Of a stretch of DNA of 45,903 nucleotides, positions 32,136 to 40,284 are shown piece by piece. Made by a program: the position numbers and the translations under genes. Positions within the stretch are counted from its first letter, which is position 1. Each line of letters begins with the position of its first letter. The stretch is from a virus. The stretch covers positions 1 to 45,903 of the IMG/VR virus record IMGVR_UViG_3300027754_000161. The stretch is one strand, 5' to 3'. Under the pieces are notes generated by a model, which saw only the letters and a program-made list of their open reading frames with translations, was not told where the DNA came from and searched no databases.

Positions 32136-32192
32136 GTGATATAATCTCCTGTGATATTAAATATACATACTATGAGTAGTATAGCATAGCCA

Positions 32193-32236
32193 CCAGCGAA
32201 TATTGAAGTTTTTGATAGGGCAAAAATATTCGCTGG
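32193..32236 (+). promoter_or_regulatory. 12-bp hairpin in the portal leader
   Basis: CCAGCGAATATT (32193-32204) and AATATTCGCTGG (32225-32236) form a perfect 12-bp inverted repeat around a 20-nt loop that itself has TTTTTG/CAAAAA complementarity. It sits between the antisense gene and the portal. No T-tract follows, so an operator or RNA-processing hairpin is more likely than a terminator. Confidence 0.75.
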
Positions 32237-32275
32237 CGTTAACCCAATGAAAAACATGAGGTTATTCATATATAT

Positions 32276-34663
32276 ATGAAAACTACCGATGATGATATTA
32301 GAAAAATCGAAGAGCTAGAAGATGGCTCAAGCGTGTATGAAATTGGCACACCTCCAGAAAGAGAGGATAAAGACACCTCTTTTTACGATAATCTTGCCGT
32401 AAAATTCCCGGAAGAAGCTAGGAAAAAACTATCTACTCTATTACTTGACTCCATTAAGCAGGATATCGAAGCTCGCCAGGACTGGATGGATTCAGTCGAG
32501 AAGGTTAAAAAATACCTTGGCTTTTCCTTAGAAGATTTAGATGCTGCTCCTTATAAAGGTGCTACTAGAACGTTTGATACTACTCTTTCTACTGCACTTA
32601 TTCGTTTTTACGCAACAACTAGAGCAGAACTTTTGCCAGGGTCTGGACCAGCTGGATTTAAAATTACCGGAGTAAGTAGTGAAGAAATAGAAAGAAAAGG
32701 CGAGGCTAATAGAGATTGGCTAAATTATTACTTAACCGTTCAAGATGAATCTTATTACTCAGACTTTGAAAGATTTTTACTTTATCTAGGCCTTTATGGC
32801 AGCGGCTTCAAAAAAGTATATTACGATCAATTATTAAAGAAGCCATTAAGTCGTTTTATTCGGCCTGAGGATTTTGTAATTGATGGCGATTGCACTTCTA
32901 TTCTTGAATCGAGCAGACTAACTCATATTTTGCACCTTTCTAAAAGGGATATTATCCTAAATCAGCAGAATAAGATCTATCGAGATGCAGAATTATCTTA
33001 TTTAAAGACTTCAGAAAACCCCGAAGACGAAGAGAAGGGACCTAAAAAAGACGATGTTGATATTAGTGTCTATACAAAACAATCATTGTTTCCTATATAC
33101 GAAGTTCATACATACCTTAATTTAAAGGATTTTACTGATGATAGGGTGGGCGAAACAGATAATGCCATACCTCTGCCATATATAGTTACAATAGACAAAA
33201 TTACTAAAGAAATACTGTCGATCAGAAAGAACTGGGAAGAAAATGACCCGGAGCAAAAAAGAGAAAATTACTTCGTTCAGTATAACTATTTGCCTGGTTT
33301 CGGCGTTTACGGCATAGGTTTAGCTCATCTTATTGGCTCAAATGCTATCACTCTGACAAAATTGCTTAGACAATTAGTAGATGCAGGATCATTTAAAAAT
33401 CTGCCCGGCGGATTAAGAAGCAAAGGTTTTAAATCTCAGAACAACGATTTAATTGTAGGCCCAGGGCAATTTGTAGAAGTAGACACAGGCGGTATTCCCT
33501 TGGGTGAGGCTTTTATGCCTTTGCCTTATTCCGAACCTTCTGCTGCTCTTCGTGAGCTTAGATTAGAGATTGTTGCCCAGTGTAAAGAATTAGGGTCAAC
33601 AAGTGAGATGGGTATGCTTCAATCAAAAGAAGATATTCCAACTGGTACTACTATTGCTCTTCTTGAGACGAACAATCGTATTCAGTCATCAGTTCTGCGT
33701 TCAGTTCACGTATCTTTAACTCGTGAATTGCAATTGATAGATAAGCTTTTTAGAAAAACTTTAGAATCAGAAGAGTTTAACTTTGGCAACTCACAAAGAA
33801 CCATTACTGCTAATGATTTTCTAGAAGAAGTGAAGATTATTCCTGTTTCTGATCCTTCAGTAAATTCTACTACTCAAAAGATATTAAAGGCAGAATCTAT
33901 ATTAAGGACAGCTCAACAAGCTCCTGAGCTACACAATATGCGGGAGGTGTTAAGACAGAATTATGAAGCGCAAGGATTAGATGCGCAAGATATAGATAGT
34001 ATTTTAAAACCAGAACCACAAGAAGCAGAGGTTTTGCCGCTTGATCCTATTAGCGAAAACTTAAACGCTATGAAAGATATGCCTTTAAAAGCTGCTATTT
34101 GGCAAGATCATGCAGCTCATAAATTAACTCATGGGCTATTTGCACAAACTCACCCCGAGTTTCAACCAATAATTATGGCGCATGTCAAAGAACATGAGGC
34201 GTTTGAATATTTAATACAAATGCAACAGCTACTAGGTCAAGAATTGCCTCCATTAGAAGAGATTCAAGATCCACAAATACAAAATTCTATTGCTATGGCT
34301 ATTGCAGGAGCATTAGAGGATTCGGGTATCGGCAATGACCAACAACAAGCTCCAATTGATCCAAATGCATTGCTAATGGCGGATATCCAGCAAAAACAAG
34401 CTGAAATAGAAGCTAAAGAAAGAATAGCAAGTCAAAAAACAGAAACAGATATCTTTAAAGCTCAATTAGATTTTGAAAAAGAAAAAGCCAAGATTGAATC
34501 TGCTGAGGATATTGCAAAACTCAAAACAGAAACAGACATCTTGAAGGCAGAATTAGATTTCGAAAGAGAAAAAGCCAAGATTGAGTCTGTTGAAGATATG
34601 GCGGAACTAAAATCACAAACTGAATTAATTAAACAAGGAGTCCAAAATGACGGAAATTACTAA
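32276..34663 (+). CDS. Portal protein
   Basis: A 795-residue protein beginning MKTTDDDIRKIEELEDGS. The core (SVEKVKKYLGFSLEDLD, YKGATRTFDTTLSTALIRFY, ELLPGSGPAGFKI) and GVYGIGLAHLIGSNAITLTKLL fit podoviral portal proteins; it forms the ring through which DNA is packaged. The C-terminal 80 residues are coiled coil with a 29-residue unit repeated twice (about 721-749 and 750-778; KTETDI, KAKIES). The spacing of GAGG (about 32258) from ATG 32276 is long. It follows the terminase, as usual in head modules. Confidence 0.9.
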   Translation: MKTTDDDIRKIEELEDGSSVYEIGTPPEREDKDTSFYDNLAVKFPEEARKKLSTLLLDSIKQDIEARQDWMDSVEKVKKYLGFSLEDLDAAPYKGATRTFDTTLSTALIRFYATTRAELLPGSGPAGFKITGVSSEEIERKGEANRDWLNYYLTVQDESYYSDFERFLLYLGLYGSGFKKVYYDQLLKKPLSRFIRPEDFVIDGDCTSILESSRLTHILHLSKRDIILNQQNKIYRDAELSYLKTSENPEDEEKGPKKDDVDISVYTKQSLFPIYEVHTYLNLKDFTDDRVGETDNAIPLPYIVTIDKITKEILSIRKNWEENDPEQKRENYFVQYNYLPGFGVYGIGLAHLIGSNAITLTKLLRQLVDAGSFKNLPGGLRSKGFKSQNNDLIVGPGQFVEVDTGGIPLGEAFMPLPYSEPSAALRELRLEIVAQCKELGSTSEMGMLQSKEDIPTGTTIALLETNNRIQSSVLRSVHVSLTRELQLIDKLFRKTLESEEFNFGNSQRTITANDFLEEVKIIPVSDPSVNSTTQKILKAESILRTAQQAPELHNMREVLRQNYEAQGLDAQDIDSILKPEPQEAEVLPLDPISENLNAMKDMPLKAAIWQDHAAHKLTHGLFAQTHPEFQPIIMAHVKEHEAFEYLIQMQQLLGQELPPLEEIQDPQIQNSIAMAIAGALEDSGIGNDQQQAPIDPNALLMADIQQKQAEIEAKERIASQKTETDIFKAQLDFEKEKAKIESAEDIAKLKTETDILKAELDFEREKAKIESVEDMAELKSQTELIKQGVQNDGNY

Positions 34664-35024
34664 AAATATGAAGGCGGGTTATCAAGGTAAAAAAGACTCG
34701 ATGAGAGAAAAGGCAGAAAGACTGCTTAATCATCCAGGCAAAGCAGATGACGTTTATTACTCAAAATCATGTGCCGATAAAAGCAAAATGAGAGCTTATA
34801 AAGAAGGTGGCTCAGTTAAGAAAGAAGGCAGCGAGATGGAATACATGCACGGTGGCACGGTCAAAAAAATGGAAGATCGTGTACGTACCGGAGCTTCAAA
34901 AAAAGATAAAGGTGGATGTCAAAAGTTTGCGATGGGCGGCGTAGCTAAGATCCGTTTAAAGCAAGCGACTCCACAAGGATTGCCAATTAAAGTTACGAAA
35001 AAATCATTAAAAGACGTTTTGTAA
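34647..35024 (+). CDS. Small conserved podoviral protein with GGTVKK motifs
   Basis: A 125-residue basic protein overlapping the portal end by 17 nt, with AGGAG upstream. It contains short glycine motifs (KEGGSVKK, HGGTVKK, FAMGGVAKIR) resembling YADGGTVKK in the ejection-type protein at 3198-5069. Its placement right after the portal suggests a minor virion or assembly protein. No enzyme motif. Confidence 0.65.
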   Translation: MTEITKNMKAGYQGKKDSMREKAERLLNHPGKADDVYYSKSCADKSKMRAYKEGGSVKKEGSEMEYMHGGTVKKMEDRVRTGASKKDKGGCQKFAMGGVAKIRLKQATPQGLPIKVTKKSLKDVL

Positions 35025-35026
35025 AA

Positions 35027-35206
35027 ATGCTTTTAAAAAGACTAGTTGAAACCCTGCGTGAGGAAAAAAATAAAATCGAGAATTATGTCATTAGCGGGCA
35101 GATTCACGACTTTTCTTCATATCGATTTTCCGTCGGTCAAATCAAAGGTATGCAAGATGCAATAGACATATGTCAAAACATATTCAAAGGAAGTACAGAT
35201 GAATAA
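35027..35206 (+). CDS. Small conserved phage protein (59 residues)
   Basis: ATG 35027 opens a frame MLLKRLVETLREEKNKIENY, then HDFSSYRFSVGQIKGMQDAI, resembling a small helical protein encoded next to head genes in many podoviruses. It overlaps the next start by 8 nt, the common coupling distance in this genome, which supports it as a real gene despite its size. Confidence 0.75.
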   Translation: MLLKRLVETLREEKNKIENYVISGQIHDFSSYRFSVGQIKGMQDAIDICQNIFKGSTDE

Positions 35207-35585
35207 AGAAGATTTAGGAATTGATTTAAATAATTTCTCAAAAGAAGAAGAAATCAGCAAGTTTAATGATATTGAACCTCAAGGGTGGACGATATTAGTT
35301 CGCCTTTATACTGAGCCGAAAGTAGTAAACGGCATTTTTAGACCCGATATCGTCCATGACGAACAACAATATAGAAGTTGCGTAGGATTAGTAGTCAAAA
35401 AATCTAAGGCCGCTTATTTAGATCCACGTTACGAACAAACGGGAAAATGGTGTGAGGTTGGTGATTGGGTAGTATTTCCAAGACATGCGGGATACAAAAT
35501 ACAATGCCATAACTTGCCGGTTTTTGTCTTAAAAGAAGATGCAATTGATCTCATCATTTCTGACCCGTCACACATCACAAGATAA
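35199..35585 (+). CDS. GroES-like co-chaperonin-type phage protein
   Basis: A 128-residue protein. Residues about 27-118 follow the GroES layout: GWTILVRLYTEPKVVNGIFR, CVGLVVKKSKAAYLD, GKWCEVGDWVVFPRHAGYKI and LPVFVLKEDAIDLII. The mobile-loop region is short and polar. Phage co-chaperonins, such as T4 gp31, adapt host GroEL to fold the capsid protein. Position ahead of scaffold and capsid genes fits. A GroES-like fold with another function cannot be excluded. Confidence 0.72.
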   Translation: MNKEDLGIDLNNFSKEEEISKFNDIEPQGWTILVRLYTEPKVVNGIFRPDIVHDEQQYRSCVGLVVKKSKAAYLDPRYEQTGKWCEVGDWVVFPRHAGYKIQCHNLPVFVLKEDAIDLIISDPSHITR

Positions 35586-35605
35586 ATAAAATATATGGAT
35601 AAATT

Positions 35606-36589
35606 ATGAATTCAGAACAAAATGTCGTTAATACCGAACAGTATCAAGAACAGCAGGATACAAGCGGATTAGTCGAAATACAACAGGCCTTAGAAGAGAT
35701 AGAAAAGTTACAAAACGGTCAACAAGAGTCTCAAGAAATAGAAGAGCCTGAAGTATCAGGAGAAGAAGAAAGCCAAGAGGCCGAAGCCGAGGCACCCGTT
35801 GAACAAGAAAAGAAAAAAAGCAAAATCTGGAAAGAGAAAAAGCGCAAATACCAAGCTATTGCAGAAAAAGAAGCTTTGTATCAGGAAAATTTGCAACTTA
35901 AACAAATGCTTAGCGAATCTTTGAACTCAGGTACTTATCACTATGGGAAGAGTGCTTATGCCGATTTAGATAAAGCAAAAGAGAACAAAAGAAGAGCCAT
36001 AGAAGAGGGTGATTTAGATTCTTTATTAGAAGCTGATATCTCCTTAACTAAGGCTATACATACCATCAATGATCTAGAGAAATGGGCCTACACAGAAGAG
36101 CGGGGAAAGCCTACGCCTGCAAAACAAAATAACGATTATGAACAATCGGGATATGCAAATCCTCGCTTTAACGAAAGAGAGCAAGAAATTGCCAAAGATT
36201 GGTTAGAAGATCATCAATATCTAGATCCTAATTCGGGGCAATATGATGTCAATATGGCGAATAAAGTTGCAAAATTTATTAATGATTTAGACGTCAACTT
36301 AAATCACAGTGGGAATGAAGCCGCTCTTTTTACAGATGAATATTTTGACCATATTGATGATTACATATCAAAAATCAAAAAGGAATCACCAAAGAATACA
36401 AAAAGCTTAGATGCCGTCGCCCCTGTAGGAGCAGTTAGAAATTCTTATACCTCCTCTATGAGCGGCAAGACTGCCGGTCCAACCCAAATGATTCTAACAT
36501 CTGATGAAAAAAGAATGTGCAGCAATGCGGGAATCAGCGAAAAAGACTGGCTAAGATACAAATTAGAAGATTTAAAAAAAGGTAAATAA
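35606..36589 (+). CDS. Capsid scaffolding-type protein
   Basis: A 327-residue, very acidic and helical protein. It has a Glu/Gln-rich N-terminal third, a coiled-coil middle (KKRKYQAIAEKEALYQENL), and a C-terminal part with NPRFNEREQEIAKDWLEDHQ. Composition, size and position between portal and capsid genes fit a scaffold that is lost or cleaved on maturation. No protease domain is seen. Confidence 0.75.
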   Translation: MNSEQNVVNTEQYQEQQDTSGLVEIQQALEEIEKLQNGQQESQEIEEPEVSGEEESQEAEAEAPVEQEKKKSKIWKEKKRKYQAIAEKEALYQENLQLKQMLSESLNSGTYHYGKSAYADLDKAKENKRRAIEEGDLDSLLEADISLTKAIHTINDLEKWAYTEERGKPTPAKQNNDYEQSGYANPRFNEREQEIAKDWLEDHQYLDPNSGQYDVNMANKVAKFINDLDVNLNHSGNEAALFTDEYFDHIDDYISKIKKESPKNTKSLDAVAPVGAVRNSYTSSMSGKTAGPTQMILTSDEKRMCSNAGISEKDWLRYKLEDLKKGK

Positions 36590-36591
36590 TT

Positions 36592-37020
36592 ATGTCACGT
36601 ACAACAAGAGATAGCGAAGCAAGAATACAAGAAGCAAGAGAAGAATATAGCATGGATTACATGAGTCCCTTTACTCTTCCTGAAGGTGTAAAGAAGGATG
36701 GATATTCTTACAGATGGGTGAATACCGGAATAAAAGGAGAAGCCAACTTTAGAGTAGAAGAAATGGCAGCAAAAGGATGGACTCTAGTGCCTTCCGATAG
36801 AGCACCCGGATATTCTTTTGATCCATTAGAAAGAAACGCCTTATCTAGGAAATACATCTCTTATAAGGATGTTATTTTGATGGAACGTCCAGACGTCTTC
36901 TGCAAAAGAGCAACACAGGCATTTAATGAATTGAATGCAAATAAAATAAAATCATTGCGAGGAGTTAGTAATGATCTAGGTGGTTTTGCCGCTCCTCTAA
37001 CTTCTATAAATAATTTTTAA
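36592..37020 (+). CDS. Small virion-region protein
   Basis: A 142-residue protein starting MSRTTRDSEARIQEAREEYS. It has a patterned centre (SYRWVNTGIKGEANFRVEEM, KGWTLVPSDRAPGYSF) and VILMERP, as in small head-region proteins of podoviruses. It lies two bases after the scaffold gene. Function unknown. Confidence 0.65.
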   Translation: MSRTTRDSEARIQEAREEYSMDYMSPFTLPEGVKKDGYSYRWVNTGIKGEANFRVEEMAAKGWTLVPSDRAPGYSFDPLERNALSRKYISYKDVILMERPDVFCKRATQAFNELNANKIKSLRGVSNDLGGFAAPLTSINNF

Positions 37021-37022
37021 AT

Positions 37023-38177
37023 ATGCCTTATACCGTAGTAAATGGTAGTACAGTCTACCCCACACAAGTATCGTATCAGTTAATCACACTAACTAATAAT
37101 ATAGTTTTGTCGTGGCCGTCATCTTTTGCCGGTGGTCCAATAGCCGCTGGATTCAATGATGTTGATCCTGACCAAGCTGGGTGGACAATCACCCTCCCAG
37201 ACGCGACACTCGCGGCAACGGGTACGGATGTAATATTTAATAATATTTCTATCTATACCTTTAACATACTAAAAAACGACAACACCCTTTTATACACCTT
37301 GAATCCTGGGGATATTATAGATTTTAAACTCTATGATGCATCAACTGCGGCTGGATTATGGCGTATCATACCATTCGGTGGGGGGTACAACGGCATTGTA
37401 GCGTTTGAAGCTAGCAGTTCAGACAATTCAATAGATATAACCAATGGCAATGTAGTTCCACCCGGTGCGATAATTGATTTTAAACTGCCGGCATCCATTT
37501 TTAACTTAAATAATGTTATTACAACAGGAATACCAGTAATCAAAAGTGTAGCACCCTTAACATGGGCTACTACCACTATAACAGCGGGTACTAATATTAA
37601 TATAACTAATGGCGATGGCATTTTAGGTAATCCAACCATAAATTTACTGCCGGATGTCGTTAACTTAAACTCTCTTCAAGTAGGTGAGTTTACTTTAAAT
37701 GGCCTAGATTTATACACTACTACAGTAGACGGCACCATTTCGCTTGCTAGTAATGGGACGGGATATTTGATTTTAAATGACGTGACGATTGATACTGCCG
37801 GTAATATGGTCGTACCGGGTAATATTACAGTAGACGGGCAGTTTAAGAATCCATTCACTCCAAAGGCTTGGTGTACATTCACCGATATAAGCAATACTAT
37901 AGTTATAGGGGACAAAGCTAATGTTCCAGCTAACGGAGTCACTAGAATTACAGACTCAACAGGATCTTATCAAATCACTTTCTCAACTGCGATGCCTAAT
38001 ATTAACTATGGGGTTTTTATTTCTTTGGGGACTAACGGCGGATCAATTCCTTTTGTTTCTCATGGTTTTTGGACGACAAAAAATTTGGGATCTGTGGTTA
38101 TTTCTATAGCCGATGCTAGTGGAGAGTTAGTAACTGCTTTACCTTACGGGGCTACAGTTATGATAATGTCGAGCTAA
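37023..38177 (+). CDS. Beta-rich fibre-like protein within the head module
   Basis: A 384-residue protein (MPYTVVNGSTVYPTQVSYQL...) rich in Thr, Asn, Gly and Ile, beta-structured with fibre-type segments (TWATTTITAGTNINITNGDG, YLILNDVTIDTAGNMVVPGN). The C-terminal 120 residues (TFTDISNTIVIGDKANVPAN onward) look like a globular tip. It sits ahead of the capsid genes, away from the tail-fibre cluster, so a head fibre or decoration role is possible. No Shine-Dalgarno is seen. Ends before a strong late promoter. Confidence 0.65.
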   Translation: MPYTVVNGSTVYPTQVSYQLITLTNNIVLSWPSSFAGGPIAAGFNDVDPDQAGWTITLPDATLAATGTDVIFNNISIYTFNILKNDNTLLYTLNPGDIIDFKLYDASTAAGLWRIIPFGGGYNGIVAFEASSSDNSIDITNGNVVPPGAIIDFKLPASIFNLNNVITTGIPVIKSVAPLTWATTTITAGTNINITNGDGILGNPTINLLPDVVNLNSLQVGEFTLNGLDLYTTTVDGTISLASNGTGYLILNDVTIDTAGNMVVPGNITVDGQFKNPFTPKAWCTFTDISNTIVIGDKANVPANGVTRITDSTGSYQITFSTAMPNINYGVFISLGTNGGSIPFVSHGFWTTKNLGSVVISIADASGELVTALPYGATVMIMSS

Positions 38178-38211
38178 AGATGAATTAAAAAATCTAATAA
38201 TAAATTATCTA

Positions 38212-38239
38212 TTGACGAAATGAATAATTTTAATACAAT
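38212..38239 (+). promoter_or_regulatory. Sigma-70-type promoter ahead of capsid genes
   Basis: TTGACG (38212-38217), 16-nt spacer, TACAAT (38234-38239). It lies after the fibre-like gene and before the structured leader of the decoration protein, so it can drive decoration and major capsid genes. Confidence 0.8.
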
Positions 38240-38274
38240 TAACAATTAGTATTCTTGATTCACAAGAAGTTTAA

Positions 38275-38462
38275 AGTTTCTACGAAACTCAAAATCGTAT
38301 CTTTTGGTTGTTCCTCCTCCATAAAAGGAACATGTCAGGCAAGACGTTAAAACGTTGCATCGGTTTATCAAATCTCTCCTTAAAAGATTATCCAATTACT
38401 AGTTTCTACGAAACTCAAAATCGTATTATCGGTCTCTTAAATCTCTACCTTAAAAGATTTAA
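38275..38462 (+). promoter_or_regulatory. Structured leader: two copies of a hairpin element with CC(A/T)TAAA-loop hairpins
   Basis: Copy 1 (38275-38300) and copy 2 (38401-38426) are identical: AGTTTC-TAC-GAAACT followed by CAAAATCGTAT. Each is followed by a second hairpin. After copy 1: TGTTCCT/AGGAACA (38309-38315, 38326-38332) with loop CCTCCATAAA. After copy 2: TTAAATCT/AGATTTAA (38437-38444, 38455-38462) with loop CTACCTTAAA. A further hairpin AATCT/AGATT (38371-38375, 38385-38389) with loop CTCCTTAAA lies between. Stems differ but pair, while the loop keeps CC(A/T)TAAA. It lies in the 5' leader of the gene at 38500. A third copy is at 45693. Confidence 0.75.
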
Positions 38463-38499
38463 AAAAAATAATTTTTTAAATTTAAAACAAGAGGTTTAT

Positions 38500-39255
38500 A
38501 TGGCTTATGGCGTAAATGCACCATTCGGCTTAAGACCACTATCATCAATCAACGGTGGTAGCTGGACTGAAAAAACAAACACATATTATATAAGCGCTCC
38601 CGCAGACGGAGTGGCAACTTACGCAACAAGTATCTTTACAGGCGATCCAGTAATTTGGAATACGGCCAATGCTAACCAAGGCAGCGGCACAATAGCAAGA
38701 TATGGATTTGACACAGACGGTAATGCCGGAACAAACGACGTTTCGATCGTTGGTGTCTTCATGGGCTGTGAATATATGCTGCCAACAGGCGTACTTGTTA
38801 AAGCTCCTTACTGGCCAGCTGCTACAGCAGTTATGCCTGGTAGTAAAATTACAGCTCTTGTCATCGATGATCCAAGTGCAGTTTTTGATATACAAGTATC
38901 GACTTGGACAAACGTATTGGACGAGGCTCGTTTTCCATATGGCTTAATGGGTCAAAACTTTGGACTTGGACTCGGCGGTGGTGGTGCAAACTTAGCTCCA
39001 CAGAATCCAGGTGATGGTAGTACTCGTACCGGTCAATCAGGAGCTTTTTTAGCAACTACATTTACGGCCAACGATATAGCCCATACGGTCATTACCTTAC
39101 CTTTAAAAGTAATCGGTTATACCAATGATCCTATTAATTTAAGTAATCCAATTAGTTATGTAGCAGATGCAACAACTGCCGCTTTCCTAAATGTAATGGT
39201 CACAATCAACAATCATGCTTATAGAGGCGGTTCTCTTGGCGTAGTAGCTGTTTAA
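38500..39255 (+). CDS. Capsid decoration/head protein
   Basis: Start set at ATG 38500 (MAYGVNAPFGLRPLSSI) with GAGG at 38491; the longer upstream frame runs through the structured leader and is not coding. The protein has 251 residues, beta-rich, with YYISAPADGVATYATSIF and GDPVIWNTANANQGSGTIAR, like head proteins encoded just before the major capsid protein in several podoviruses. It probably decorates or forms part of the capsid and is likely highly expressed from the upstream promoter and leader. Confidence 0.75.
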   Translation: MAYGVNAPFGLRPLSSINGGSWTEKTNTYYISAPADGVATYATSIFTGDPVIWNTANANQGSGTIARYGFDTDGNAGTNDVSIVGVFMGCEYMLPTGVLVKAPYWPAATAVMPGSKITALVIDDPSAVFDIQVSTWTNVLDEARFPYGLMGQNFGLGLGGGGANLAPQNPGDGSTRTGQSGAFLATTFTANDIAHTVITLPLKVIGYTNDPINLSNPISYVADATTAAFLNVMVTINNHAYRGGSLGVVAV

Positions 39256-39276
39256 TTATAGAAAGAGTATAAAATT

Positions 39277-40185
39277 ATGATAAATACCGGACAAATCGCT
39301 CAGTTACTCCGCCCTGGTTTAAAGGCGGTCTTTGGGCAATATCCAACATATCCTGAACAATGGACAGAGATATTTAAAACTTACCAATCGGATAAGTATC
39401 AGGAAATCGAAGTTGAGATGAAATATCTTGGCGCAGCTGATATTAAGATGGAAGGTCAACCTATTGCTACTGATAGTATGGGACAAAGAATCGTGACTAA
39501 CTATATTCATAAAAGGGTTGGTTTAAGTTTTACGATTACTAAAGAAGCCGTTGAAGATAATTTGTATCAAAATCAGTTTCCACAACAAGCAATTTCACTT
39601 AGAAATTCTTTAAGGGTAACTAAGAATATTCTTGGTGCAAATGTATTAAATAATGCTTTTAATGCAGCTTATCCTATCGGTGACGGTCAATCAGTATGTT
39701 CTGCAAATCACCCAATTGACGGCGGTGTATTCTCTAATGCCTTTGCTGGAGCGGCTCCAAACGTTGATTTTAGTGAGGCAGGAGTAGAACAAGCTATTAT
39801 TTTGATTCAAAAATTCCCAATGCAAAGCGGGATTTTGTCTCAAACTATGGCTAAAAAACTGATTTTACCGAGAGAGTTGCAATTCGCTGCCTCTAGGTTA
39901 CTTAATTCTGCTTTCCGTGTGGATGTAGCAAACAATGATATTAACGCCTTATATCATAATGATTACATCCCTGATGGTTATAAAATTAATCAGTATCTAA
40001 CTTCGGCTACTGCTTGGTTTATAATTACTGACGCAGAAGATGGATTAAAACATTTTCAAAGAACACCTGTTGAGACTGATACTTACGTTGATTATCCGAC
40101 AGATAACGTTATGGCTAAGGCTACAGAGCGTTATTCTTTTGGTGTATCTAATCCTCGTGGGATCTTTGGTTCACCTGGAGTTTAA
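39277..40185 (+). CDS. Major capsid protein, Mu gpT-like
   Basis: A 302-residue protein starting MINTGQIAQLLRPGLKAVFG. Segments such as WTEIFKTYQSDKYQEIEVEM, RVGLSFTITKEAVEDNLY, CSANHPIDGG and LQFAASRLLNSAFRVD match the gpT family of major head subunits with HK97 fold. Combination with a P22-like tail module shows mosaicism. It is followed by two hairpins, the second a probable transcript end or processing site. Ribosome site GAAAGAG lies ahead. Confidence 0.88.
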   Translation: MINTGQIAQLLRPGLKAVFGQYPTYPEQWTEIFKTYQSDKYQEIEVEMKYLGAADIKMEGQPIATDSMGQRIVTNYIHKRVGLSFTITKEAVEDNLYQNQFPQQAISLRNSLRVTKNILGANVLNNAFNAAYPIGDGQSVCSANHPIDGGVFSNAFAGAAPNVDFSEAGVEQAIILIQKFPMQSGILSQTMAKKLILPRELQFAASRLLNSAFRVDVANNDINALYHNDYIPDGYKINQYLTSATAWFIITDAEDGLKHFQRTPVETDTYVDYPTDNVMAKATERYSFGVSNPRGIFGSPGV

Positions 40186-40190
40186 TTACC

Positions 40191-40257
40191 AATGTGCGAA
40201 AATTGCACATTCCTAAAGAGTATGTAAATTAGAACAAAAACATCTAATTTACATACT
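40191..40257 (+). terminator. Two hairpins after the capsid gene
   Basis: AATGTGC/GCACATT (40191-40197, 40205-40211) is followed by a 15-bp perfect stem AGTATGTAAATTAGA/TCTAATTTACATACT (40219-40233, 40243-40257) with a 9-nt loop, then T/A-rich sequence. It may attenuate transcription after the capsid gene or stabilise its mRNA 3' end. The T-tract is interrupted. Confidence 0.7.
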
Positions 40258-40284
40258 TATTTAAATTTAAAAGAGAGTCGTCCT

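Noticed and set aside
38308-38499. A longer N-terminus for the decoration protein starting at 38308
   Set aside because: The extra part runs through the hairpin repeats, while ATG 38500 has a proper GAGG and a typical N-terminus.
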